Position numbers and translations under genes: made by a program
Notes under the pieces: model-generated
The model's database searches: none
What the model was told of the DNA's origin: nothing
What the model saw: only the letters and a program-made list of their open reading frames with translations
From: Burkholderiaceae bacterium
Lineage (GTDB): Bacteria > Pseudomonadota > Gammaproteobacteria > Burkholderiales > Burkholderiaceae_D
Direction of reading: 5' to 3'
DNA length: 63,725 nucleotides
NCBI GenBank assembly: GCA_018882935.1
Contig: VERA01000004.1
Span: forward strand, 1 to 63,725
In this document: positions 10,021 to 17,957 of the stretch, piece after piece
Layout of the letters: the number at the start of each line of letters is the position of its first letter
Position numbering within the stretch: position 1 is the first letter of the stretch

Positions 10021-11022
10021 CTACTTCGGTTGATAGATTCGGTCGAACGTACCGCCGTCGGCGAAGTGCGTTTTTTGCGCTTTAGTCCAACCACCGGCGA
10101 TTTCATCTACCGTAAATAGCTTCACTTTAGGGAATTGCGACGCATACTTTGCGGCGATTTTTTCATTGATGGGCCGGTAATAGTGTTTGCCCGCCAGTTC
10201 CTGGCCTTCGTCGGAGTACAAGAACTTGAGATAAGCCTCGGCTACCTTGCGCGTGCCGCGACGGTCAACCACTTTGTCAACAATTGTCACGGGAGGCTCT
10301 GCCAAAACGCTCACTGAGGGCGCCACGATTTGTACTTTATCGGGCCCTAACTCACGAATAGCCAGCAGCGCTTCATTTTCCCAAGTGATTAAAACATCGC
10401 CGATCTCTCGCTCGACAAATGTCGTGGTAGAGCCGCGCGCTCCCGAGTCAAGTACCGGTACGTTTTTGTAGATTTTAGTGAGTAACTCTTGCGCAGTTTT
10501 TTCATTACCACCCGGTTGTTTCAGCGCATAACCCCACGCAGCAAGATAGTTATAGCGGGCACCACCGGAAGTTTTTGGGTTGGGAGTTATGACAGAGATA
10601 CCGGGTCGTGCAAGGTCACTCCACTCTTTGATGTTCTTGGGGTTACCCTTACGAACCAAGAACACAATGGTTGAGGTGTAGGGCGCGCTATTGTTTGGCA
10701 GGCGCTTCTGCCAGTCTTTGGCGAGTATGCCGCGCTGTGCGATCTCATCAATGTCATACGACAGTGCCAGCGTGACTACATCCGCCTGCAAGCCATCAAT
10801 CACGGAGCGCGCCTGCTTCGCGGCGCCACCGTGTGACTGCTTGATTTTTACATCTTGACCGGAAGTTTTTTTCCAGTGGTCAGCAAAGACTTTGTTGAAA
10901 TCTTGATACAGCTCGCGGGTAGGGTCGTACGATACATTCAGCAAGCTCAATTCGCTTGCCTGTACCGGGGTCGCTAGTGAAACCAGTAGCGGCACCCAAC
11001 GCCATAGGGTTCTGAGATTCAT
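10021..11022 (-). CDS. sbp: Periplasmic sulfate-binding protein
   Basis: The 333-residue protein has a signal peptide (about residues 1-22, ending VQA-S). The mature N-terminus begins [15 protein letters not shown], the signature of the sulfate/thiosulfate-binding family. Further family text includes [17 protein letters not shown] and [15 protein letters not shown]. It delivers sulfate to CysTWA in the inner membrane. AAGGAG precedes the ATG. It is the first gene of the minus-strand cluster. CysP (thiosulfate-binding) is a close relative; the Sbp-like length and text favour Sbp. Confidence 0.94.
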   Translation of the reverse strand: MNLRTLWRWVPLLVSLATPVQASELSLLNVSYDPTRELYQDFNKVFADHWKKTSGQDVKIKQSHGGAAKQARSVIDGLQADVVTLALSYDIDEIAQRGILAKDWQKRLPNNSAPYTSTIVFLVRKGNPKNIKEWSDLARPGISVITPNPKTSGGARYNYLAAWGYALKQPGGNEKTAQELLTKIYKNVPVLDSGARGSTTTFVEREIGDVLITWENEALLAIRELGPDKVQIVAPSVSVLAEPPVTIVDKVVDRRGTRKVAEAYLKFLYSDEGQELAGKHYYRPINEKIAAKYASQFPKVKLFTVDEIAGGWTKAQKTHFADGGTFDRIYQPK

Positions 11023-11330
11023 TGGTAAAGCTCCTTTTCAAATTGGAAATTGAGGTCTGGTGGATGCGACTGTAATGCCGAGCCAGGCAATTCCCAACAA
11101 ATGATTTCGGAATAGTAAATTCTGTTTGCGCATATCTAAGGCTGCTGCTGGGTGGGTACCAAAAGTAGAGTAGAGCGCTGTGATAGTTGTACTCGCCGCG
11201 TTCTCGTACCAAAAGAAGAGGGGTTGATGCCTAATAAGCGGAAGTCATTAGCAATCAACAAAACTGTCTTTTGAGCGGCTTGATTCGAGTAATATCGTCC
11301 TGGCCGATAAACATAAAAAGGGAGGGAAAT
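11023..11330. other. Divergent regulatory region between sbp and the peroxiredoxin gene
   Basis: This 308-nt gap holds no credible gene. It contains the candidate sbp promoter, an AT-rich stretch just upstream of it (11098-11135) where a CysB-type activator would be expected, and a good GGGAGG ribosome site for the peroxiredoxin gene at its right end. I see no clear hairpin. Confidence 0.6.
11069..11097 (-). promoter_or_regulatory. Candidate sigma-70 promoter of sbp
   Basis: On the minus strand TTGGGA (11097-11092) and TACAGT (11074-11069) are spaced by 17 nt. Transcription would start near 11061, giving a leader of about 40 nt before ATG 11022. The -35 match is imperfect, as expected for an activator-dependent promoter. 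Confidence 0.45.
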
Positions 11331-11969
11331 ATGGGCTTGCACCTTGGTGATGTCGCACCGGATTTCGAGCAAGACTCGACGATTGGGCGAATAAAATTCC
11401 ATGAATGGGCAGGTGATTCATGGGTGATCTTGTTCTCGCACCCAGCTGACTTTACGCCGGTATGCACGACCGAACTAGGCCTCACTGCAAAACTGAAGCC
11501 CGAGTTTGATAAGCGCAATGTCAAGGCAATAGCGTTATCGGTTGATCCAGCCGACAAGCACCAGAGCTGGATATCCGATATCGAAGAAACACAGAAAACT
11601 GTGGTTGGCTTTCCTATCATTGCCGACGCTGACCGCGTTGTCTCTACGTTGTACGACATGATTCATCCAAACCAGTCAGAGACAGCGACGGTTCGTTCAT
11701 TATTCATCATCGACCCCAAAAAGAAAGTCCGCTTGATGATTACTTACCCGATGAGCACGGGTCGCAATTTCGACGAGGTATTGCGAGTGATCGATGCGTT
11801 GCAACTTACTGATGGCTACTCAGTGGCGACACCCGGCAATTGGAAAGATGGTGATGATGTGATCATTCCATTGACGATCCAAGACCCGGAGGTCATCAAG
11901 CAAAAGTATCCGAAAGGGTTCAAAGCACCCAAGCCATACCTTCGGATTACGCCGCAACCAAACAAGTAA
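11331..11969 (+). CDS. 1-Cys peroxiredoxin (Prx6 family)
   Basis: The enzyme reduces hydrogen peroxide and organic hydroperoxides in the cytosol. The 212-residue product has the active-site pattern PADFTPVC, with Pro38, Thr42 and the peroxidatic Cys45. The extended C-terminal region (GDDVIIPLTI onward) is typical of the Prx6/1-Cys subgroup, and I see no resolving cysteine. ATG 11331 is chosen because GGGAGG lies just before it. It is divergent from sbp, so shared control with sulfur supply is possible but unproven. Confidence 0.93.
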   Translation: MGLHLGDVAPDFEQDSTIGRIKFHEWAGDSWVILFSHPADFTPVCTTELGLTAKLKPEFDKRNVKAIALSVDPADKHQSWISDIEETQKTVVGFPIIADADRVVSTLYDMIHPNQSETATVRSLFIIDPKKKVRLMITYPMSTGRNFDEVLRVIDALQLTDGYSVATPGNWKDGDDVIIPLTIQDPEVIKQKYPKGFKAPKPYLRITPQPNK

Positions 11970-11991
11970 AACTGTTTCTCCACCGGGAAAA

Positions 11992-12040
11992 CCGCTCGCT
12001 ATCCGCATGCCCAGTGACTATGCATGGGTATGGTGAGCGG
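11992..12040. other. Imperfect inverted repeat downstream of the peroxiredoxin gene
   Basis: CCGCTC (11992-11997) pairs with GAGCGG (12035-12040), and CATGCCCA (12006-12013) pairs with TGGGTATG (12025-12032). The two stems are separated by an internal loop. It begins about 20 bases after the peroxiredoxin stop and may end or protect that mRNA. No T-tract follows directly. Confidence 0.45.
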
Positions 12041-12180
12041 CTCAGTTTCCGCTTATCTAGGCGAGGCGCACCTGATCGTATATGCTGGGGGCGTAGCCTT
12101 TGTCAGGCAGGCTGCGGTTGTCGAGCCATATAGGCTATGACTGTTTCATATTAAAAAACAACGTCAATACGGAGGCATCG

Positions 12181-13467
12181 ATGGACAGTGGTATCCGGAA
12201 CACCCCACCAAAAATCGTTGAAGTAGAAGACAACTCACGTCGTGATTTCTTGCTCACTGCGGCTAGCATGGGCATTGTTGGCGCTTTGCCGCTGTTGCCG
12301 TTTCCGGCTGAGGCAAAAAGCCGTAACAGCCGCTTGCAAAAGGTACTTGATGATTCAGTAGCTGCAAATCGCTTCCCCTTTGTTGTAGGTATGACCGGGA
12401 AAGCCTCGGGGGTTACTTTCGTTGGTGCTGCGGGCGACGCAGCTCCAGGCTTGAAGGCTGGCCCGGATACAGTATTCCGGATTTTTTCGATGACCAAAGC
12501 GGTCGGTTCAACCGCTGCCATGATCCTCATTGATCAAGGCAAAATGGATATTGATACGCCGGTTCAAGACGTGCTGCCCGAGTTTGCAGATATTCAGGTA
12601 CTGGACGGTTGGGACGGTGACACACCACGACTGCGGGCGCCGAAAGTCAAGGCAACCGCGCGTCACCTGGCCACCCATACGTCTGGCTTGGAATATGAGT
12701 TTTGGCGCCCGCAGACCGGCGAGTACCTTGGCAAAACAAAGCGCCCATCCATTCTTGCGGGGACCAAAGACGCACTGTTTTATCCGATGATGACGGATCC
12801 CGGCACGCGCTGGGGCTACGGGCCGTCGATCGATTGGCTGGGCCTGATGGTAGAAAAAATCAGCGGCCAGCGTATCGACGCTTTCTTGAAAGCGAATCTA
12901 TTCGAGCCGCTCGGCATGAACGACACTGATGTCGAGGTACGTCTGCATATGCAATCCCGACTCGCCAGCGTTAAGGCGCGCGGCGAGAATGGTCAATTTG
13001 GTGATTTCCCCTTGGCGCCACCGTCGAATCCCGAAGTGTATGGCATGGGCCACTGCCTGTACTCGACCCCGCAGGACTATATGCGTTTTCTGCGTATGTT
13101 CCTGAACAAAGGCAAGTTGGACGGCAAGCGCATCATGAGGCAGAGCAGTATTGAGCGTATGCTGGCAAACCAGATGGGTCCGCTCAAATTTGAAAAAATG
13201 GTGACTGCTGCACCGCCAATCACTGCCGACTTTGATCCATTCCCCGGCACCACGAAAACGCATAGTTTTGGTTTTATGCGTAATGAGGTCGATATTCCAG
13301 GTCGGCGTCGGGCGGGTTCGCAGAGCTGGGCAGGCGTGCTGAATACACATTACTGGTTCGACATGAAGAGTAATCTCGCCGGCATTATCATGACCCAGAC
13401 CTTGCCCTTTGTTGAGCCGCCACTCATGGCTGCATACGAAGAATTCGAAAAAGCAGCTTACGCTTGA
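12181..13467 (+). CDS. Tat-exported serine hydrolase, beta-lactamase/EstB-like family
   Basis: The 428-residue protein has a twin-arginine signal (S19-R-R-D-F-L-L, then a hydrophobic stretch to about residue 46), so it is exported folded. The catalytic motif SMTK (Ser103, Lys106) and a tyrosine in WGYGPS (Tyr213) match class C beta-lactamase/penicillin-binding esterases. The C-terminal KTG/HxG box is replaced by a SQSWAG region, as in EstB-type esterases. The function is therefore more likely an ester or amide hydrolase than beta-lactam resistance. ATG 12181 follows GGAGG and restores the Tat motif at the N-terminus. Confidence 0.88.
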   Translation: MDSGIRNTPPKIVEVEDNSRRDFLLTAASMGIVGALPLLPFPAEAKSRNSRLQKVLDDSVAANRFPFVVGMTGKASGVTFVGAAGDAAPGLKAGPDTVFRIFSMTKAVGSTAAMILIDQGKMDIDTPVQDVLPEFADIQVLDGWDGDTPRLRAPKVKATARHLATHTSGLEYEFWRPQTGEYLGKTKRPSILAGTKDALFYPMMTDPGTRWGYGPSIDWLGLMVEKISGQRIDAFLKANLFEPLGMNDTDVEVRLHMQSRLASVKARGENGQFGDFPLAPPSNPEVYGMGHCLYSTPQDYMRFLRMFLNKGKLDGKRIMRQSSIERMLANQMGPLKFEKMVTAAPPITADFDPFPGTTKTHSFGFMRNEVDIPGRRRAGSQSWAGVLNTHYWFDMKSNLAGIIMTQTLPFVEPPLMAAYEEFEKAAYA

Positions 13468-13649
13468 TCGAATCTCTTTTGAGTCTGTTTTAACTCCGCG
13501 CACTGCGATTAATATCAGCCCGCTGGTATGAGCGCGTGTGCGGAGGCTCTATTACCCCTGGATACTTCCCGCTGGCTGCTGCGTAGTTGGCCGGTACCGG
13601 GCTCCGGCATAAAATCGGGTCTATTCATCGATGCAAGCCGGAGAAGGCC

Positions 13650-15287
13650 ATGACCGATTTCACTACCGGGTTAGAGCGCCGCGCAGTTAATCATGCGCCG
13701 CTGACCCCTCTCGACTTTATCGCTCGCGCAGCCGATGTCTATGGCGACCGCTTGGCTGTGGTGCATGGTGACATCCGGCGTAACTGGCGCGACACTTACC
13801 ACCGCAGCTGCCAACTCGCCAGCGCACTACAGCAGCGCGGTATCGGTAAGGACGATACCGTAGCAGTGCTGTTGCCGAATATTCCTGCTATGGTGGAATG
13901 TCATTTCGGTGTGCCGATGGCTGGGGCGGTACTCAATACGCTTAACACTCGACTTGATTTAGCGTCCATCGTGTACATGCTGCGGCATGGTGAGGCAAAG
14001 GCGCTTATCGTCGATACCGAGTATGTGTCTTTGGTACAGGCATTACGTCAGACCTTGCCGGCGCTGCACATTATCGGTGTGCATGATCCTATCGCTGATA
14101 CACCCACCGTTCCCGCTGACTGGACTGATTATGAAGCGCTACTGCAAACAGGAGATGCTCACTTCGCTTGGCAGCCACCAGCTGATGAGTGGGATGCGAT
14201 TGCGCTGAATTACACCTCGGGTACCACCGGCGATCCTAAAGGGGTGGTCTATCACCATCGTGGCGCTGCCTTGAATGCGATCTCGAATATTCTTGAATGG
14301 GATATGCCGAAGCATGCGGTGTATTTATGGACATTGCCGATGTTTCATTGCAATGGCTGGTGTTTTCCCTGGACCTTAGCTGCAAGAGCGGGTGTGAATG
14401 TCTGCTTGCGAAAATTCGATCCGCAGCACGTGCTTGAGTTAATCGCCAAAGAAAAGGTAACGCATTATTGTGGCGCACCGATTGTGCAAAGTGCGTTAGC
14501 CAGCGCGCCGGCTGAGTGGCGTGCCGGCATACAGCATAAAGTGTCTACTATGGTGGCGGCAGCGCCGCCATCATCAGCGATGTTGGCACAGATGGTCGAG
14601 ATGGGTTTCGATATCACGCATGTGTACGGGCTCACGGAAGTCTACGGTCCTGCTACCGTGTGCGCCAAGCAAGAGGCGTGGGCGGCGTTACCACTCGCTG
14701 AGCAAGCACAGAAAAATGCACGGCAGGGTGTGCGCTATCACTTGCAACAAGCAGTGACTGTGATCGACCCGGAAACCATGCAACCAGTACCTGCAGATGG
14801 TGAGACCCTCGGCGAGATTATGTTTCGCGGCAATATCTGCATGAAAGGTTATTTGAAAAACCCTGATGCAACCGACGCATCCTTCCAAGGTGACTGGTTT
14901 CACACAGGCGATCTTGCAGTCATGAACCCGGATGGCTATGTACGGATTAAGGATCGCAGTAAAGACATTATTATTTCGGGTGGCGAGAATATTTCCAGCA
15001 TTGAGATTGAAGATGCGCTATATCAGCATCCGGCTGTCATTGCCGCTGCTGTAGTGGCTGCGCCTGACGCCAAGTGGGGCGAGGTACCTTGCGCGTTTAT
15101 CGAAACGCGCGAAGGGCTCACGCTTAGCAAACAGGAGATCATTGATCACTGCAGAAAATTGCTTGCGAGCTTCAAGGTACCGAAAATTATTGTGTTCAAA
15201 GAGCTACCAAAAACCTCGACCGGCAAGATACAGAAATTCATTTTGCGAGACGAGGCGGGATCGATAACAGCAATCGATCAGAATTGA
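13650..15287 (+). CDS. Acyl-CoA synthetase (AMP-forming, fatty-acid type)
   Basis: The enzyme activates a carboxylic acid with ATP to an acyl-adenylate and then to an acyl-CoA. The 545-residue protein has the P-loop-like YTSGTTGDPKGV near residue 187, the adenylate motif HVYGLTEVYGP near 330, DWFHTGDLAV near 420, and the C-terminal catalytic lysine in KTSTGKIQK. The NTRLD and MFHCNGWCFPW texts resemble the medium-chain/methylmercaptopropionate ligase group (DmdB-like), but the substrate cannot be fixed. ATG 13650 has GGAGAAGG in front. It stands alone. Confidence 0.9.
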   Translation: MTDFTTGLERRAVNHAPLTPLDFIARAADVYGDRLAVVHGDIRRNWRDTYHRSCQLASALQQRGIGKDDTVAVLLPNIPAMVECHFGVPMAGAVLNTLNTRLDLASIVYMLRHGEAKALIVDTEYVSLVQALRQTLPALHIIGVHDPIADTPTVPADWTDYEALLQTGDAHFAWQPPADEWDAIALNYTSGTTGDPKGVVYHHRGAALNAISNILEWDMPKHAVYLWTLPMFHCNGWCFPWTLAARAGVNVCLRKFDPQHVLELIAKEKVTHYCGAPIVQSALASAPAEWRAGIQHKVSTMVAAAPPSSAMLAQMVEMGFDITHVYGLTEVYGPATVCAKQEAWAALPLAEQAQKNARQGVRYHLQQAVTVIDPETMQPVPADGETLGEIMFRGNICMKGYLKNPDATDASFQGDWFHTGDLAVMNPDGYVRIKDRSKDIIISGGENISSIEIEDALYQHPAVIAAAVVAAPDAKWGEVPCAFIETREGLTLSKQEIIDHCRKLLASFKVPKIIVFKELPKTSTGKIQKFILRDEAGSITAIDQN

Positions 15288-15457
15288 ATCTGACATAAAC
15301 AGAGTCGGGCATTACCCGGGGCTCACCAAATGCTACCGACTAACTGAGTAGCAGCGCGCTTACTATCTTGCTGGATTGCTCTGCCTACTAGCTTGTTACG
15401 CGGGCGATTCTTTTGGGTGGTTTTAAGTTCTGACCAAGAGAAACAAATTCTGTACTC

Positions 15458-15485
15458 GGAACCGATACTCCCATGATGCTACCTA
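15458..15485 (+). promoter_or_regulatory. hrp-box-like promoter (HrpL/ECF sigma type), copy 1
   Basis: GGAACC (15458-15463), a 15-nt spacer, then CTACCTA (15479-15485). The HrpL consensus is GGAAC(C/T), N15-16, CCACNNA, so there is one mismatch. The box ends 27 nt before ATG 15513. The same box at the same distance occurs before the paralogue at 16720. Confidence 0.6.
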
Positions 15486-15512
15486 GCCGTGGCGTTTTCA
15501 AGGGAGTCGGTC

Positions 15513-16553
15513 ATGTACACAAATTCAACAAGTTACAGCAGTAACTGTTACTCAGGTACGCCTGAATCTTTTCCGAATTTATTGACTAATTCCACTGCGC
15601 CGTTTTCAGGCCAGTTGTGCGGTATTTTTAATCAGCCGCAAATAAAGAGCAAGCCACACAAGTATCGCGGTCTACCCGATCAGCCTGATCGAACCGGTAT
15701 GCGCGCGCGCCGGGCTGATAGCGAAATGACGATTTCTCAGTTACGACAAAGGACGGTAACTGATGTAAAAGAAAAAACACTGCAGAAAAAAGTCATAAAG
15801 TTGCCCATTTTTGTAGATTACTTCTCAAAATATTTTGAGATATGGCTTACCTCTGCCGCACATTTTTCAAAAAGTAATAAGGGCACGATTTTCATTTTTG
15901 GTGAAAAGCATGATGATCCTGAATCTAAGAAAATAATTGCCTCTGCGATGTCCGTGCAGCGTCAAGATGGCGTGCACGAAAAATTTTTCATGGAGGGTAT
16001 GTTTGATGATTCCTGCCAGTTGTTAGTACTTGGATTAAAGTTACGGCCAGAGGATTGTTACTTAATGGAGAGAGATCTGGAGGTCTTTGCTAAGCTCGAT
16101 GAAAAGCGTGACACAGTTTTACGTAAAGTGAGGGAGTGCGCTGACTTTGTCAGGCAAGAATTGGCGCTTGGGCCTGATCCATTGGCTGGAAAAGTTAACT
16201 ATCCTTCAGACTATAAAGAATATATAAATCAGCATCTTTATAAACTCTCAGATGAAGCCCGTCGGGAAATGGATCCGATGATCGACACTTACAACAAGCT
16301 AGAAAATGAGTGGACAGATTTTGTGCAGGAGACTATGCCAATACGTGACCGGCATATGGCAGAAAAAATCAGGGTGTTACGAATAAATGATGGACCGAAT
16401 TTTGCCGTTGTTGGCGCTGCACACCTCAAGGGTTTGCGTGAGCATTTGAATGACATGTCATGTGTTTTTATGAACCCTAGGCATGTAGTGGCAGAGTTTC
16501 CTCACACCAGTTTGAAGGAAGGGCCTTTGAATCGTGGTAGCAAATCTTTATGA
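15513..16553 (+). CDS. Putative secreted effector-like protein, TraB/TIKI/ChaN-like fold (copy A)
   Basis: I do not recognise this 346-residue protein as a named gene. Residues 1-48 are rich in Ser, Thr, Asn and Pro without a signal peptide. Residues 50-67 contain GLPDQPDR followed by MRARR. The C-terminal two thirds shows the motif set of the TraB/TIKI/ChaN superfamily: GEKH at 130-133 after a hydrophobic strand, a glutamate in FFMEG (161), RDRHMAEKI at 278-286, and GAAHLKG at 301-307 after FAVV. Members include metal-dependent peptidase-like proteins and a domain of the Pasteurella toxin. Start ATG 15513 has AGGGAG upstream. Base composition is AT-richer than that of its neighbours, suggesting transfer. 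The superfamily call is by motif only. Confidence 0.7.
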   Translation: MYTNSTSYSSNCYSGTPESFPNLLTNSTAPFSGQLCGIFNQPQIKSKPHKYRGLPDQPDRTGMRARRADSEMTISQLRQRTVTDVKEKTLQKKVIKLPIFVDYFSKYFEIWLTSAAHFSKSNKGTIFIFGEKHDDPESKKIIASAMSVQRQDGVHEKFFMEGMFDDSCQLLVLGLKLRPEDCYLMERDLEVFAKLDEKRDTVLRKVRECADFVRQELALGPDPLAGKVNYPSDYKEYINQHLYKLSDEARREMDPMIDTYNKLENEWTDFVQETMPIRDRHMAEKIRVLRINDGPNFAVVGAAHLKGLREHLNDMSCVFMNPRHVVAEFPHTSLKEGPLNRGSKSL

Positions 16554-16664
16554 TCACTGAATCAGTCGGGAACCCGTTTCTCGGCATGTCATCAACAATT
16601 CAATAGTAGCCTCAGTATCCCCAGGGATAGTGCGACACCCGCCAGTATGGCCGCTGCTACTTTC

Positions 16665-16692
16665 GGAACCGATAGTCCCTTGATGCTACGTA
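16665..16692 (+). promoter_or_regulatory. hrp-box-like promoter (HrpL/ECF sigma type), copy 2
   Basis: GGAACC (16665-16670), a 15-nt spacer, then CTACGTA (16686-16692), again one mismatch from the HrpL consensus. It ends 27 nt before ATG 16720. The whole 56-nt leader (16664-16719) matches that of copy 1 at 47 of 56 positions without a gap. Confidence 0.6.
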
Positions 16693-16719
16693 GCCGTGGC
16701 TTTTTAAAAGGAGTCACGC

Positions 16720-17889
16720 ATGTACGCCAATTCAACCGGTTTCACCCCTTTCAACTCCGGCTTTACGCAAGCTACCTCGCCGAGTTCTCAGCCCTCACCG
16801 AGTACGCCTCTTCTTTATCAATTACATGTAGGTGTTAAGCCGCCGATTCTGAAAAACAAGCCAGCTCAGTATGCCGGCTTACCAGATCAACCGGATCGCG
16901 CCAGGATGCGCGAGCGTCGCGACCAATCTCAGATGACCTTATCCGAGCTTCAGCGTAGCCGTGGGGTTGAACCGGCTGAGAATCCGCATACAGAAATACT
17001 GGAGGCGTACGGCTATCGACAGCTTATGGAGCTGATGATGCATATTCCATCGCTTGGGGTGAAGGCGATCAATTTGATGGGCAATACGATATCGTCAAGA
17101 ATTGGTCTACCGGGCGCTGATGCTGCGCCGGTATCACCTGAGCGGGAATCCCCCGAGGCTTTTGCAAGAAAGCACAATGGCGCATTCCGAGTATCGCTGA
17201 ATAAGCTGGCAAAATCGCGTCAGGATATGTCCGGCGCCATTGTGCTAGTTGTTGAGTCTTATTCCGATAAGGCTTCTCAACGAAACATGTTAGCCGTCTT
17301 GAGTGATTACAAAAAGCAACCGAATAAACAGTTTTTCCTTGAGGGTGGCCTGGACGATATATGCAAGTCTCGCGCTAACCTCTATGGACTGAAATTATCC
17401 GAGTGTCGACTAATGGAGAAAGGGTCATCTCGGTTTTCGACAATGGAAAAAGCGGATGAAAAAGTTTACGCAAATCTTGTGGCATGTCTGGTTGAAATGC
17501 AGACCCTTGTTCCCGAGCTTAGACATGAGCCAACGCCAGAGTCCACTGCTGCGGCGCATGCTTTATTTCTTCGTTATATTGAGCGGGTATCAACCACAGA
17601 CCGTAGGAAAATTTTTGGCCGACTTAAAGCAGTTTCTGTTGCCATGGAGGACTTCACGAAAAAGGCCACCCAGTCCAACGCGGCGCGTGCGAAAGATATG
17701 GCTAAATTTATACGAGAAAATAAATCAACGGATGGCATTAACTACGTCATTATCTCTCGGGGGCAAGAGGAGCATCTCCCCGCGCTTTTAACCGATTTGC
17801 CGTGTATTGTGCTGGGCTCATTGTCTGAATCAGATGATCATCAGCACATCGAGTTAAAGCCATCGAGTCAGCAGAAACAAGAGCTTTAA
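16720..17889 (+). CDS. Paralogue of the preceding gene with degenerate catalytic motifs (copy B)
   Basis: This 389-residue protein of unknown function shares with copy A the start (MYANST), the Ser/Thr/Pro-rich first 48 residues, and GLPDQPDR plus MRERR at the same residue numbers (50-67). It also shares a related region around FFLEGGLDD (205-213) and LYGLKLSECRLMEK. Where copy A has GEKH it has VESY (178-181), and where copy A has GAAH it has SRGQ (346-349), so both histidine motifs are lost. It may therefore be a regulatory or binding pseudoenzyme. An insertion of about 40 residues (85-150) includes a hydrophobic helix. The start has GGAG upstream. Confidence 0.68.
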   Translation: MYANSTGFTPFNSGFTQATSPSSQPSPSTPLLYQLHVGVKPPILKNKPAQYAGLPDQPDRARMRERRDQSQMTLSELQRSRGVEPAENPHTEILEAYGYRQLMELMMHIPSLGVKAINLMGNTISSRIGLPGADAAPVSPERESPEAFARKHNGAFRVSLNKLAKSRQDMSGAIVLVVESYSDKASQRNMLAVLSDYKKQPNKQFFLEGGLDDICKSRANLYGLKLSECRLMEKGSSRFSTMEKADEKVYANLVACLVEMQTLVPELRHEPTPESTAAAHALFLRYIERVSTTDRRKIFGRLKAVSVAMEDFTKKATQSNAARAKDMAKFIRENKSTDGINYVIISRGQEEHLPALLTDLPCIVLGSLSESDDHQHIELKPSSQQKQEL

Positions 17890-17902
17890 TCAGCATCCAT
17901 GT

Positions 17903-17928
17903 GCAAAGCGGCTTGGCGGCCGCTTTGC
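17903..17928. terminator. Perfect 10-bp inverted repeat between convergent genes
   Basis: GCAAAGCGGC (17903-17912) and GCCGCTTTGC (17919-17928) pair around a 6-nt loop. It lies 13 nt after the copy B stop and 29 nt before the end of the convergent MFS gene. There is no clear T-tract on either side, so its action as a terminator is inferred from position. Confidence 0.5.
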
Positions 17929-17957
17929 CCACTATTTGAGCCGGATGAATATTGGTA

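Noticed and set aside
12181-13467. Classical class C beta-lactamase (AmpC) and resistance gene
   Set aside because: The KTG/HxG box is replaced and the Tyr motif is YGPS, not YxN, so the esterase-type EstB group fits better.
16647-16838. 63-residue ORF overlapping the start of copy B
   Set aside because: It runs through the hrp-box-like leader in another frame and has no ribosome site.
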